The notes below the pieces were generated by a model. It ran no database searches. It worked only from the letters and a program-made list of their open reading frames with translations, and was not told where the DNA came from. Position numbers and translations under genes: made by a program. DNA of 64,000 nucleotides, from contig NZ_MZGX01000028.1 of NCBI RefSeq assembly GCF_002051585.1, positions 1-64,000 of the forward strand, read 5' to 3'. Positions 23,849 to 32,334 of the stretch are shown piece by piece. Origin of the DNA: Ruminiclostridium hungatei. Its GTDB lineage: Bacteria > Bacillota > Clostridia > Acetivibrionales > DSM-1351. Each line of letters begins with the position of its first letter. Position 1 is the stretch's first letter.

Positions 23849-24301
23849 TCAATCTTCGGCAAAATAATCAAAATCAAACTGACTTACCTTGTTTTTACCG
23901 GAATATTCGTTTTCCTGGTCATCTTCCTTATCAGGCTGTGCTTCGGCCTTTTTGAATTTTGAGGAAGTATCAAATTCCTTATATTCATCTTTTTCCTTAA
24001 ACTCTTTAGACTCCTTAAATTCCTTGAATTCCTTGAATTCACCAAACTCATTGAATTCCTCGGACTCCAGCAATTCATCCAGCACACCGTTTTCCTTTAA
24101 AAGCAGAAAAAGTATTGCCGCTTCCCAATAGGTCAACTTTTTTCCCTTACACTTCTTTTTGTGCTTTCTCAAATCCCCGTCATATTCATTATTCTCATAT
24201 GCCTGCCCGCTGACCTGCTGTTTGAAATCACCCTTTAAAGAAGCATCATGTTTATTGACCGATGACTTTTTATTCTTTCTTTTTTTGCCATATCTAGCCA
24301 T
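23849..24301 (-). CDS. Highly charged repeat protein of unknown function
   Basis: A 150-aa protein with a strongly basic N-terminal half (MARYGKKRKNKKSS; RKHKKKCKGKK), a short hydrophobic helix (LTYWEAAILFLLLKENGVLDELL, about 56-78), then an acidic/aromatic repeat tract of Glu-Phe-Lys-Glu-Phe-type units (about 80-110) and a Gln/Asp/Glu-rich tail. I cannot assign a family. The repeats are nearly perfect at the DNA level (ATTCCTTGAATTC units), so the tract may expand and contract. It lies upstream of nitrogenase-like pair 1 on the same strand, but 296 bases and a terminator-like leader separate them. Confidence 0.6.
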   Translation of the reverse strand: MARYGKKRKNKKSSVNKHDASLKGDFKQQVSGQAYENNEYDGDLRKHKKKCKGKKLTYWEAAILFLLLKENGVLDELLESEEFNEFGEFKEFKEFKESKEFKEKDEYKEFDTSSKFKKAEAQPDKEDDQENEYSGKNKVSQFDFDYFAED

Positions 24302-24429
24302 AAATTACGCTCCCGGAAAAAATATCATGTTATATAATATGTAAAGTTGACATAACACGAAACAAATTGTTTGCTTTAAAAAAAATAAATCTGAAAGACA
24401 GGCAAAAAAACAAGATAGCTTAACTATTT

Positions 24430-25023
24430 TTAATTGAACTTTTTATAGAAATACCAACCTGAATACAGGCCCGGTATTGCCACCCAGAGTAAAATGCAGA
24501 CAGGCACTACAGTCTCAGCTTTGATAAAGAATGAAAGGACAAACTGAATAACAGCCAATGGGAAAGCAGTATAGCCCACCAGCTTGTGGGCCAGCCTCCA
24601 GGTAGCTTCATCCCTGACCGTCCATGGAAGCCTTAAACCAAGATATCTGTTAAAGGGTATCTTAGGTGCAAGATTGCCAAAAACCAGCATGAATACTGAG
24701 ATTGCAGCCACCTTCAATTGTTCTGCAGCAGTGTCGGAAAGTTTTCCGTCCAACAGTTTAAACCTTACTGTTATTACAATCAGCAGAATTACAAAAGCAG
24801 CTATTCTGTTAGCCAGGCGAAAAGTTTTAACCTTTGGGTTTTCCTCCGACAGCCTGGTGATTGCAGGTGCTTTTATGTCAATGACAACTAATGCTATAAG
24901 TATAACGGCGGGAATTACCGCCTCGGCTATAGCATTATCACCGGAAAATATACCTGTGATGATGATTAATACGGATACAGCAAAAAAGAAAATATTTAAC
25001 AGGTTCACTTTTGAATTTTTCAT
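24430..25023 (-). CDS. sdpI: SdpI-like immunity/membrane protein
   Basis: A 197-aa protein with six predicted membrane helices. Its C-terminal half carries the SdpI signature FGNLAPKIPFNRYLGLRLPWTVRDEATWRLAHKL interrupted by helices. In Bacillus, SdpI protects against the SdpC toxin and sequesters the repressor SdpR. Its start overlaps the stop of the ArsR-type gene upstream (ATGA), the classic sdpRI arrangement. No sdpABC toxin genes are seen nearby, so it may be an orphan immunity or a general envelope-stress protein. Confidence 0.85.
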   Translation of the reverse strand: MKNSKVNLLNIFFFAVSVLIIITGIFSGDNAIAEAVIPAVILIALVVIDIKAPAITRLSEENPKVKTFRLANRIAAFVILLIVITVRFKLLDGKLSDTAAEQLKVAAISVFMLVFGNLAPKIPFNRYLGLRLPWTVRDEATWRLAHKLVGYTAFPLAVIQFVLSFFIKAETVVPVCILLWVAIPGLYSGWYFYKKFN

Positions 25024-25298
25024 AGTTGATTCTCTCCTTTTCCATTCTCAAAAAACCCAAGAAATCCTCCGAGCACACTTTGCAAAACCGAAAGGTTTAT
25101 TGAATATATTACAAATTGCCCCTTCTTTTCGGCAGTTACCAGTTCGGCCAGCTTCAATATCTCAAGGTGCTTTGAGATAGAGGGCTGAGACATGCTGAAG
25201 TGCTGCACGATTTCATTTGCCGACATATCCCCCATTGACAGGAGCTTCAGTATTTCCCTTCTTGTGGGGTCGCTCAGTGCTTTAAATGTTCTGTTCAA
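25020..25298 (-). CDS. sdpR: ArsR-family repressor (SdpR-like)
   Basis: A 92-aa winged-helix protein: ALSDPTRREILKLLSMGDMSANEIVQHFSMSQPSISKHLEIL is the ArsR/SdpR DNA-binding core. It lacks the Cys pairs of metal-sensing ArsR proteins, as SdpR does. The start is TTG after GAGGTGATAGC. It is cotranscribed with sdpI and probably represses this operon. Confidence 0.88.
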   Translation of the reverse strand: MNRTFKALSDPTRREILKLLSMGDMSANEIVQHFSMSQPSISKHLEILKLAELVTAEKKGQFVIYSINLSVLQSVLGGFLGFFENGKGENQL

Positions 25299-25430
25299 GC
25301 TATCACCTCAACTACTTCTTATAAACATATAACTATTTAGCTATATATTTATATTATTACATTCCTGCACTAATATCAAGTATTTCAAAAATTTTAAATT
25401 TAAAGTTTTATAGAATTTCATGATACAAAA

Positions 25431-25478
25431 ACAACCCGGCGCCGGTGATTTGGAAATACAGGCAGTCGGGTTGTTTTC
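25431..25478. terminator. Bidirectional hairpin terminator
   Basis: ACAACCCG (25431) pairs with CGGGTTGT (25467-25474), with T-rich tails on both strands. It lies beyond the minus-strand RCC1-like gene. Confidence 0.7.
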
Positions 25479-25527
25479 ATAAACTGAACGGACACAGCCG
25501 TTACTTATTTTATAAAGAACCTATGAT

Positions 25528-26490
25528 TTAATATTCAGGATAAATGAACTTAAGCTTGTTATTTTTATCCAGTGACCCAAGATATCCGGTGGAAAAACCG
25601 TCATAGGCATCCTTTCCACTGGCCGCTATCTTGGTGATACTGCTTAAGCCCTTTACTTTTGCTGGCTTTATCTTTTCAGAATTGTACTTCCACTCCCATA
25701 CATCACCCTTACCGTCAAGTGCATAGCCCGTCATTCTTCCGGCCTCAATCTGCTTGATTCCAGTGAAGCCCGTGATTTTTACAGGCTTCTTGGCAGAATC
25801 GGAATTAAAGCTCCACTGCCACACAGTATTGTCCTTAAGCAGTGCCAGTCCGCAATCGGCTCCTGCGGAAACCTGCACTGCATTCTTCAGGCCCTGCACC
25901 TGCTGCGGTTTTTTCTGGTCTACAAAATCAGCAATCAACTGCTTATCGCACCACTGCCAGACAGTACCGTCCTTTTTTAATGCAATGGCGTCAAAATCCC
26001 TCATGGAAATGCTCACAACATCTTTCAGACCTTTGACTTCAAAAGCCTTAAGATTGTTGCCCACGCCCCAAACCGTACCATCTGTTTTAAGAGCGTAGAT
26101 TCCTTCAGAGCCAACGCTTATTGAACCCACCTTGGTTAAATTTTCAATCTTTTTCTTCAGCGTATACTTGTTTGGTATTTCATAATCCTGCTCGTAATAA
26201 TTAACCTCCCCTGATTTGCTTAAGGCCCACAAGCCATAATACATATCGGATGAAGCCATTTTTACGTTGGTCAGCTCCTTTATCTGCAGCAGCTCGGTTT
26301 TGTTGTATTGGCTTTTATACACCTTTCCGTCAGATGCAGTGAAATAAATATCATTACTGCCGCCCATGATGCTGGTATAGCTAATTTTAGCAGCCGCTGC
26401 AAAGATACTGCCCGACATGGACAATATCAGTATGACTGCGCTGGCAAGGATGGTGAATCTTTTAATATGTTTCTGCAAATGTTTCTTCAT
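25528..26490 (-). CDS. Secreted RCC1-repeat (beta-propeller-like) protein
   Basis: A 320-aa protein with a signal peptide (about 1-33, ending IFAAAA) and RCC1-type repeats such as ISVGSEGIYALKTDGTVWGVGNN, IALKKDGTVWQW and VSAGADCGLALLKDNTVWQW. RCC1-like repeats form beta-propellers used for binding; the ligand is unknown. There is no anchor motif, so it is probably released or loosely associated with the cell surface. GGAGG lies six bases before the ATG. Confidence 0.82.
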   Translation of the reverse strand: MKKHLQKHIKRFTILASAVILILSMSGSIFAAAAKISYTSIMGGSNDIYFTASDGKVYKSQYNKTELLQIKELTNVKMASSDMYYGLWALSKSGEVNYYEQDYEIPNKYTLKKKIENLTKVGSISVGSEGIYALKTDGTVWGVGNNLKAFEVKGLKDVVSISMRDFDAIALKKDGTVWQWCDKQLIADFVDQKKPQQVQGLKNAVQVSAGADCGLALLKDNTVWQWSFNSDSAKKPVKITGFTGIKQIEAGRMTGYALDGKGDVWEWKYNSEKIKPAKVKGLSSITKIAASGKDAYDGFSTGYLGSLDKNNKLKFIYPEY

Positions 26491-26579
26491 TTAGTCCTCC
26501 AAAAATAATATTTGTAAGGATATTCTAAAGTAAATTACCTTTTTTGACAATATTTTTATATAAAAATGGTATAATTTCT

Positions 26580-27404
26580 TTAAACTTTCGTTTTTCTGTT
26601 TATTAAAACCGAGGCCAGAATGCTTGCTGCAAGGATTGTAATTATGACCGCCAATGAAAGCTCAACAGGTATTTTTATGTGTACCATCAAAAGTAGCAGC
26701 TTAATACCTGTAAAGGTAAGAATCAATGCCACACCATATTTGACATATTTAAACTTTTCGTGAAGATTACCCAGCACGAAATACATGCTTCTGAGTCCCA
26801 GAATTGCAAAAATGTTTGAGGTATATACAATAAACGGGTCGGTTGTAATTGAAAATATTGCCGGAATGGAATCCACTGCAAAAATAATGTCGGTAAATTC
26901 AATAAGTATTAAAACTGCAAATAATGGAGTGGCATACAAAATGTTCTTCTTTCTTACAAAGAACCTGTCTCCCTCCATACTGTCGCTTACAGGTATGATC
27001 TTCCCCAGCACCTTCAGGATTTTACTGTCCTTCACATTGCTGCTCTCCTGCCCAAACATCATTTTTATGCCGCTGATTATAAGAATTGCACCAAAAATGT
27101 AGAGCATCCAGTGAAATCTGTTAACAATAGTAACTCCCAGCAACACAAAAATCAGCCTTAGTATAAGAGCACCTGCAATTCCGTAATTCAAAACCCTCCT
27201 TTGATACTGCGGCTTTATTCCAAAGCTGCTGAAAACCATAATGAAAAGGAATAAATTATCCACGCTCAAGCTTTTTTCAATAACAAAGCCTCCCAGAAAC
27301 TCCAGAGCCTTCTCTTGGCCCATGAACAGGTATACCCCAACATTAAAGAGCAGGGCCAGTCCTATCCAGAATGCTACCCAAAGAAGTGCTTTTTTTGTTG
27401 ACAT
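26580..27404 (-). CDS. TerC/Alx-family membrane protein (probable Mn2+ export)
   Basis: A 274-aa polytopic membrane protein with the TerC features EKSLSVDNLFLFIMVFSSFGI and LILIEFTDIIFAVDSIPAIFSI, whose acidic residues in membrane helices are thought to bind metal ions. The family includes manganese exporters such as Alx/YkoY. I start at MSTKKALL because CGGAGG lies nine bases upstream. A probable yybP-ykoY riboswitch precedes the gene, which strongly supports a role in manganese homeostasis. Confidence 0.9.
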   Translation of the reverse strand: MSTKKALLWVAFWIGLALLFNVGVYLFMGQEKALEFLGGFVIEKSLSVDNLFLFIMVFSSFGIKPQYQRRVLNYGIAGALILRLIFVLLGVTIVNRFHWMLYIFGAILIISGIKMMFGQESSNVKDSKILKVLGKIIPVSDSMEGDRFFVRKKNILYATPLFAVLILIEFTDIIFAVDSIPAIFSITTDPFIVYTSNIFAILGLRSMYFVLGNLHEKFKYVKYGVALILTFTGIKLLLLMVHIKIPVELSLAVIITILAASILASVLINRKTKV

Positions 27405-27464
27405 AAATGTACCTCCGTAATATATGTGTTTTATTTTATAAAGACCCGTAAATAAGCTCATAAT

Positions 27465-27590
27465 ACAAAAAGACTCTGAGACAAAACCACAGGTTTTGTC
27501 TCAGAGTCTCACGAATTAAGGATAACCGGGCCTAAATGCCGTAATGACGGATAATCCTCTGCTGCTGCAGACCGTTACTCCCTCTGTTGA
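27465..27590 (-). promoter_or_regulatory. Probable yybP-ykoY (Mn2+) riboswitch with terminator
   Basis: Minus-strand leader of terC. It contains AGAGGGAGTAACGG, then CCGTCATTACGGCAT and GGCCCGGTTATCC, resembling the conserved AGGGGAGUAGC and CCGUCA/ACGG parts of the yybP-ykoY aptamer. A perfect 18-bp terminator stem follows (27471-27488 with 27492-27509, loop of three) ending in TTTTTG. This RNA class commonly controls TerC-family genes. The aptamer begins almost at the dedA stop, so transcription may come from dedA. Confidence 0.72.
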
Positions 27591-27598
27591 ATTTAAGT

Positions 27599-28240
27599 TT
27601 ATTCAGATTGCTTTCTGCCTTTTATCCAGGTTATAACAACCGGCAGCAGTGAAATAGCTACAATGGCAAGTATAACCAGTGTGAAATTTTCACTTACCGC
27701 TGGTATGTTGCCAAAAAAGTAGCCTGCGGTAATACAGATGCCAACCCAGGAAATCCCGCCTGCAATGTTATAAAGAATGAACTTTCCGTAACGCATGCTG
27801 CCCATGCCTGCCACAAAAGGAGCAAAGGTTCTGATAACTGGAATGAACCTTGCCAGGATTACTGTTTTTCCTCCATGCCTGGTGTAGAATTCATGTGCTT
27901 TGTCCAGATGCTTTACATTAAGGAATTTTACATTTTGCTTTCTGAATATTTTCGGCCCAAGATACTTGCCTATATGGTAATTTACCGTATCGCCTATAAT
28001 TGCTGCTGCAATCAGCACTGCTGCAATCAGCCATATATTCATTGCTCCCGAAGCAGATAAGGCTCCCACAACAAATATAAGGGAATCGCCCGGCAGAAAC
28101 GGTGCCATGAACAGCCCGGTCTCACAGAATATAATCAAAAACAAAATAACATATGTGAAACCTCCGAATTTTTGAATCAAATCCGTCAGGTGATTGTCCA
28201 GATTAACTATGATGTCAATCAGGGTATAAATTATGTCCAT
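27599..28240 (-). CDS. DedA-family membrane protein
   Basis: A 213-aa membrane protein with the DedA core: FCETGLFMAPFLPGDSLIFVVGALSASG, the HGGKTVILARFIPVIRTFAPFVAGMGSM segment with the essential ARFIP/R-T-F residues, and C-terminal helices. DedA proteins flip undecaprenyl phosphate or other lipids and affect envelope homeostasis. GGAGG precedes the ATG. The stop is adjacent to the terC riboswitch, so the two genes may share a transcript. Confidence 0.9.
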   Translation of the reverse strand: MDIIYTLIDIIVNLDNHLTDLIQKFGGFTYVILFLIIFCETGLFMAPFLPGDSLIFVVGALSASGAMNIWLIAAVLIAAAIIGDTVNYHIGKYLGPKIFRKQNVKFLNVKHLDKAHEFYTRHGGKTVILARFIPVIRTFAPFVAGMGSMRYGKFILYNIAGGISWVGICITAGYFFGNIPAVSENFTLVILAIVAISLLPVVITWIKGRKQSE

Positions 28241-28525
28241 TATTCCTCCGTATAATTAATATATCCTGTGCATTTTTCTTTTCTTAATCATTATTATTTC
28301 CAGATTTACTTTTTATCAAGAATAATTTAAGACATGTCTTTCAAAAGATTTCTCAAGAAAAGCTGTTTTTCCGACGTATGAACATTGTAATATGATATAT
28401 ATGGCTTTGTCAATCGGCTGAATGTTAATTATATGTTAACTTGAAGTATAAAATTTCATTTTTTTAAAGAAATTGTTGGTCATATTATTTTCAGTTAATC
28501 AAATAATAGCAATGAGGTGATTTAT
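28241..28525. other. Divergent intergenic region between dedA and the LysM-CAP gene
   Basis: AT-rich and without a coding frame. I see no riboswitch or clear operator; it should hold the two divergent promoters. Confidence 0.5.
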
Positions 28526-29134
28526 TTGAAAAGGTTATTCATTATAACGGCATTGGTTTTCAGTTTGTTGACAGTCGGGGTTTTTGCAAGATCTTATACT
28601 TGTAAGCAGGGAGATACCCTCTCGGGAATTGCTGCAAAATACGATACAACTATAAGCAAATTAAAAGCCTGCAACCCCCAGTTGAAAAATTCTTCTGCAA
28701 TTAAGCCCGGGCAAAAGGTCACACTTCCCGACCAGGGCAGTATAACCGATTATGAGAAGGAAGTGGCGAGGCTTGTTAATGTTGAAAGGTCTAAAAGAGG
28801 GCTTCAGACACTCACATTAAACGCACAGATATGCAAGGTTGCAAGAATCAAAAGCCAGGATATGATAAACAAGCGGTACTTTTCCCATACTTCTCCAACT
28901 TACGGGTCACCGTTTAAAATGATGGAGAGTTTTGGAATCAGGTTCTCTTCCGCCGGTGAAAATATCGCCTATGGCCAAAGGACGCCTGCAGAGGTTATGC
29001 AGGGCTGGATGAATTCTCCGGGACACAGGGCCAACATACTGAGCGCTACCTACACCAATATAGGCGTGGGCCTTGCAAAATCCGGTACAGGGGTAAAGTA
29101 TTGGACTCAGATGTTTACAAAGCCTTTAAAGTAA
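28526..29134 (+). CDS. Secreted LysM-CAP (SCP/YkwD-like) protein
   Basis: A protein of about 202 aa with a signal peptide (KRLFIITALVFSLLTVGVFA), a LysM domain binding peptidoglycan (about 24-68, YTCKQGDTLSGIAAKYDTT) and a CAP domain (about 76-200) with SHTSPTYGSPFKMM, GENIAYG and WMNSPGHRANIL motifs. CAP proteins of this type are common spore- or wall-associated proteins in clostridia. I prefer the TTG at 28526 because GAGGTG lies five bases upstream; a GTG at 28517 overlaps that ribosome binding site. Confidence 0.88.
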   Translation: MKRLFIITALVFSLLTVGVFARSYTCKQGDTLSGIAAKYDTTISKLKACNPQLKNSSAIKPGQKVTLPDQGSITDYEKEVARLVNVERSKRGLQTLTLNAQICKVARIKSQDMINKRYFSHTSPTYGSPFKMMESFGIRFSSAGENIAYGQRTPAEVMQGWMNSPGHRANILSATYTNIGVGLAKSGTGVKYWTQMFTKPLK

Positions 29135-29191
29135 CGAGTTAATGTATCGGCAAGATTTAATTCATAACTGAATTAAGCAGTGATGATTAAA

Positions 29192-29231
29192 ACAAGAGCA
29201 GTGTCACCATGGTGACACTGCTCTTGTTTTG
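29192..29231. terminator. Intrinsic terminator between convergent genes
   Basis: A perfect 17-bp stem, ACAAGAGCAGTGTCACC with its complement around a two-base loop, followed by TTTT. It ends the LysM-CAP transcript and may also serve the feo operon from the other side. Confidence 0.88.
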
Positions 29232-29238
29232 TCATTTT

Positions 29239-29385
29239 CTATTTTCCTGAAGCTTCGCAGCTTTCAGATTTTTCACAGCCGGAACAGCCGCAGCAACTGC
29301 TGCCCTTTTTCTGATTCTTAACAATTTTTCTTATGGCAAAAAACAGAACTACACACACGGCACCAACTAAAATAAAATCAATCAT
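29239..29385 (-). CDS. FeoB-associated Cys-rich membrane protein
   Basis: A 48-aa protein: one N-terminal transmembrane helix (MIDFILVGAVCVVLFFAIRKI) and a cytosolic tail with Cys-rich GSSCCGCSGCEKSESCEASGK. It is the FeoB-associated Cys-rich (FeoC-position) family common in clostridia, thought to aid ferrous iron uptake. It lies 12 bases downstream of feoB with AGGAGG overlapping the feoB stop, so it is the last gene of the feo operon. Confidence 0.85.
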   Translation of the reverse strand: MIDFILVGAVCVVLFFAIRKIVKNQKKGSSCCGCSGCEKSESCEASGK

Positions 29386-29397
29386 AAACAACGCCTC

Positions 29398-31566
29398 CTA
29401 GCGGGATAGCTCGGCGTATTTCTTGCTGCTTCTGAATTTACCGGAAATTCCGATAATAAGAGCTACAACAATCAATGCACCAAAGACAATCAAAACAATA
29501 TCTCCATTTACTACCGCATTTTCTGAAGAAGACTCCATAAGTGATATATCAAGCACCTTAGGCTTAACTGCCGAAGTACCCCTGAATATAAAGCTTCCTA
29601 TGGTATTAACAAGAAACGCACAAATATAGGCAAAACCGGTTTGGTAGGACACGGCAAACAGTGTTGATTTCCAGCTTCCGAATTCCTTCTTCATTGAACC
29701 GATGGCAGCAAAGCAAGGTGCGGCAAACAGTGTAAACATCATAAATGCGAAAGCTGATACCTGGGTGAAGGATATTGGTACAGCCGAACCAACGGAAGCA
29801 AAAGTGGCAACAACGACCTCTTTTGCAACGAGTCCGGTAAGGGATGCAACAACCGGTGCCCAACTGTCGCCAAAGCCAAGCGGCATAAACACCCAGCGAA
29901 CCGCATGGCCGATGGTGGCAAGCATGCTTTCGTCAATCCTGTCTGCTCCCACATAACTAAGTGTGAAGCTGAAGTTCTGCATGATCCAGAGTGCAGTACA
30001 AGCTACAAATATAACAGTACCGGCTTTTTTTACAAAAGATTTGGCCTTTTCCCACATGTGAATTGCCACACCCTTGAATCTTGGAAGCTTGTAGTTAGGC
30101 AATTCCATAACGAAGGGAGCAGGTTCTCCGGCAAATCTTTTTGTTCTCTTCAGGATAATACCCGAAACAATTACCATACATATTGAAATCATATATATGG
30201 AAGGCCCTACCCAGGATTCTCCCGGGAACATCATTGCAATGAACATTGCAAAAACAGGAAGCTTGGCACCGCATGGAATAAAAGGTGTAAGCATAATGGT
30301 CATTTTTCTGTCTTTTTCATTTTCAATGGTTCTGCTTGCCATTATTCCGGGAATTGAACAACCTGTTCCAATAAGCATTGGAATAAAGGATTTGCCTGAA
30401 AGCCCGAATTTTCTGAATATCCTGTCCATAATAAACGCAACTCTGGCCATATATCCGCTGTCTTCAAGCAGAGACAGGAACAGGAACAATATCATCAATT
30501 GAGGTACGTAAATAAATATTGCAGATATACTGCCTACAATACCGTTTACTATAAGGTCCAGAGCCCATTCCGAGGCTCCCAGGCTGGTAAGTCCGGTCTC
30601 AACGCCTCCCTGAATCCATCCGAAGAAGCTTTCAACCCAGCCTATGGTCATATCGCCCACAGAGGTAATCGAAATATAGTATATAATCCATAAAATACCG
30701 AAGAATATGGGCAAGGCCAGCCACCTGTTGGTAACAACCCTGTCAATCCTGTCAGAGGTGGTCATTCCCCTGCCGCTTTTTTTATAGCTCTTTTGAATTA
30801 CCTTGCTTATATAATTGTATCTTTCATTTGTTATGATACTTTCAGAATCGTCATCAAGCTTTTCTTCACAATTTTTGATGACACCTTCGATTTCAGCAGC
30901 CAAGCCGTCATCCAGCTTTAACTTCTCCCTTACCTTTTCATCTCTTTCAAAAAACTTTACAGAGTACCATTTAAGCTCCGAACCGTCAGCTATCCGGGCT
31001 TGAACAAGCTCTCCGATTGTGCCCACTGCAGCTTCGACTTCATCGTCGAATTTGTGCCGGGCAACAGTCTTCTCCCCGCTTTTTGCAATTTCCAGGGCTT
31101 TTCCGATCAAATCCCTGAGACCCGTCCCCTTTACTGCGGAGGTTTCAACAACCATGCAGCCCAATTCCTTTGAAAGCTGAGCAGTATTAATCTTGTCACC
31201 GTTTTTTTCAACTACATCCATCATATTTAATGCAACAATTGTAGGAATACCTATTTCAACTATCTGGGTAGTCAAATAAAGATTTCTCTCTATATTTGAA
31301 GCATCAACTATATTGATTATAGCATCGGGCTTTTCATCCAGCAGATAGTTTCTGGTGATTACCTCTTCAAGGGTATACGGGGACAGGGAGTAAATACCGG
31401 GAAGATCCATTATAATTACGTCCTTATTTCCCTTGAGTTTGCCCTCTTTTTTTTCTACAGTAACACCGGGCCAGTTCCCCACATATTGTGAGCTTCCTGT
31501 CAATTCATTAAACATTGTAGTTTTTCCGCAGTTCGGATTTCCTGCAAGAGCTATTTTTATTGCCAT
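29398..31566 (-). CDS. feoB: Ferrous iron transporter FeoB
   Basis: A 722-aa Fe2+ transporter. The N-terminal G domain has G1 GNPNCGKTT (about 10), G3 DLPGIYSLS and G4 NMMD; a helical GDI domain follows, then the membrane part with the two gate regions (LEDSGYMARVAFIMD, LIGTGCSIPGIMASRTI) and ETCP-like cysteines. I start at MAIKIALAGNPN, after a GGGGGAA ribosome binding site. It follows two feoA genes, and a DtxR-type dyad sits between feoA and feoB. Confidence 0.96.
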   Translation of the reverse strand: MAIKIALAGNPNCGKTTMFNELTGSSQYVGNWPGVTVEKKEGKLKGNKDVIIMDLPGIYSLSPYTLEEVITRNYLLDEKPDAIINIVDASNIERNLYLTTQIVEIGIPTIVALNMMDVVEKNGDKINTAQLSKELGCMVVETSAVKGTGLRDLIGKALEIAKSGEKTVARHKFDDEVEAAVGTIGELVQARIADGSELKWYSVKFFERDEKVREKLKLDDGLAAEIEGVIKNCEEKLDDDSESIITNERYNYISKVIQKSYKKSGRGMTTSDRIDRVVTNRWLALPIFFGILWIIYYISITSVGDMTIGWVESFFGWIQGGVETGLTSLGASEWALDLIVNGIVGSISAIFIYVPQLMILFLFLSLLEDSGYMARVAFIMDRIFRKFGLSGKSFIPMLIGTGCSIPGIMASRTIENEKDRKMTIMLTPFIPCGAKLPVFAMFIAMMFPGESWVGPSIYMISICMVIVSGIILKRTKRFAGEPAPFVMELPNYKLPRFKGVAIHMWEKAKSFVKKAGTVIFVACTALWIMQNFSFTLSYVGADRIDESMLATIGHAVRWVFMPLGFGDSWAPVVASLTGLVAKEVVVATFASVGSAVPISFTQVSAFAFMMFTLFAAPCFAAIGSMKKEFGSWKSTLFAVSYQTGFAYICAFLVNTIGSFIFRGTSAVKPKVLDISLMESSSENAVVNGDIVLIVFGALIVVALIIGISGKFRSSKKYAELSR

Positions 31567-31586
31567 TGTAAGTTCCCCCATCTCTT

Positions 31587-31602
31587 GTTAGCATAAGCTA
31601 AC
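31587..31602. promoter_or_regulatory. DtxR-type operator between feoA and feoB
   Basis: GTTAG-N6-CTAAC dyad, 20 bases before the feoB ATG, the same type as the three dyads upstream of the operon. It suggests a separate iron-controlled promoter or roadblock for feoB. Confidence 0.7.
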
Positions 31603-31628
31603 TAAAGCTTAAAAATAATTAAATCCGG

Positions 31629-31850
31629 TTATTCCACTATAATTTTTTCAGCGTCGGCTTTCCTTAAGGACAATTCATAGCCTCTCACTGTAATTTCAAT
31701 TGGATCTCCCAAAGGTGCAACTTTTCTTACAACCACCGTAGAACCTTTTGTGATTCCCATATCCATTATCCTTCTTTTGGTGGCCCCTTCTCCTTCAAGT
31801 TTGATAACCGTCACACTTTCACCAGTATTTGCGGTTTTAAGAGTTTTCAT
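31629..31850 (-). CDS. feoA: FeoA domain protein (second feoA)
   Basis: A 73-aa SH3-like protein (GEGATKRRIMDMGITKGSTVVVRKVAPLGDPIEITVRGYELSLRKADAEKIIVE), a textbook FeoA. FeoA acts in the cytosol to support FeoB. It is 12 bases after the first feoA gene, and AACCTCC reads as GGAGG on the coding strand before its ATG. Confidence 0.93.
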   Translation of the reverse strand: MKTLKTANTGESVTVIKLEGEGATKRRIMDMGITKGSTVVVRKVAPLGDPIEITVRGYELSLRKADAEKIIVE

Positions 31851-31862
31851 ATTAACCTCCGA

Positions 31863-32072
31863 TTAAATAACAATTCTGCTTGCCATGGATTTGTCCAGAG
31901 CCACTCTTGAATTCTTAACGCTGAGAATCATATTGCCTCCCAGTTCCGAAACCACTGTAACACTTCCTCCTACGACAAACCCCAGGCTTTCAAGGAATCT
32001 TTTGGTATCATCCTTGCCAAGAATTTTTTTTATATAGTTTTCTTCTCCTGTTTTTGCAAATGTAAGCGGCAT
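31863..32072 (-). CDS. feoA: FeoA domain protein (first feoA)
   Basis: A 69-aa FeoA paralogue (LGKDDTKRFLESLGFVVGGSVTVVSELGGNMILSVKNSRVALDKSMASRIVI). I start at MPLTFAKTG, preceded by AAGGGGGG; the longer frame to 32114 lacks a ribosome binding site. It is the first gene of the operon. Two diverged FeoA proteins upstream of feoB is the usual clostridial arrangement. Confidence 0.9.
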   Translation of the reverse strand: MPLTFAKTGEENYIKKILGKDDTKRFLESLGFVVGGSVTVVSELGGNMILSVKNSRVALDKSMASRIVI

Positions 32073-32132
32073 ATTTAAAACCCCCCTTATTTTCAACAGC
32101 CATATAACGGCCATATTATGTAATCATACCAA

Positions 32133-32209
32133 GTTAGATTTAGCTAACTTTGAAAGCAAAAATACAGTTAGCACGAGCTAACTTTCACTAATAGTTTACT
32201 ATAGCTAAC
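32133..32209. promoter_or_regulatory. Three DtxR-type operators upstream of feo and the regulator gene
   Basis: GTTAG-N6-CTAAC at 32133-32148 and 32167-32182, and GTTTA-N6-CTAAC at 32194-32209, spaced 34 and 27 bases. They occupy the divergent promoter region between feoA and the DtxR-family gene. Iron-dependent repression of feo by that regulator is the natural reading. Confidence 0.82.
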
Positions 32210-32334
32210 CTGTCCTGTCAATATATATTTTACCAGTTCATGATAATAAATCCTTGCTGCTTATTCAGTTGTTGATAATTCTATTTACATATACTATAAT
32301 TAATTGATATATAATTCCAATCAGGAGGCTGGCG

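Noticed and set aside
23889-24131. Tandem ATTCCTTGAATTC-like units as a CRISPR array
   Set aside because: There are no unique spacers. The units are contiguous in-frame codons of the charged repeat protein.
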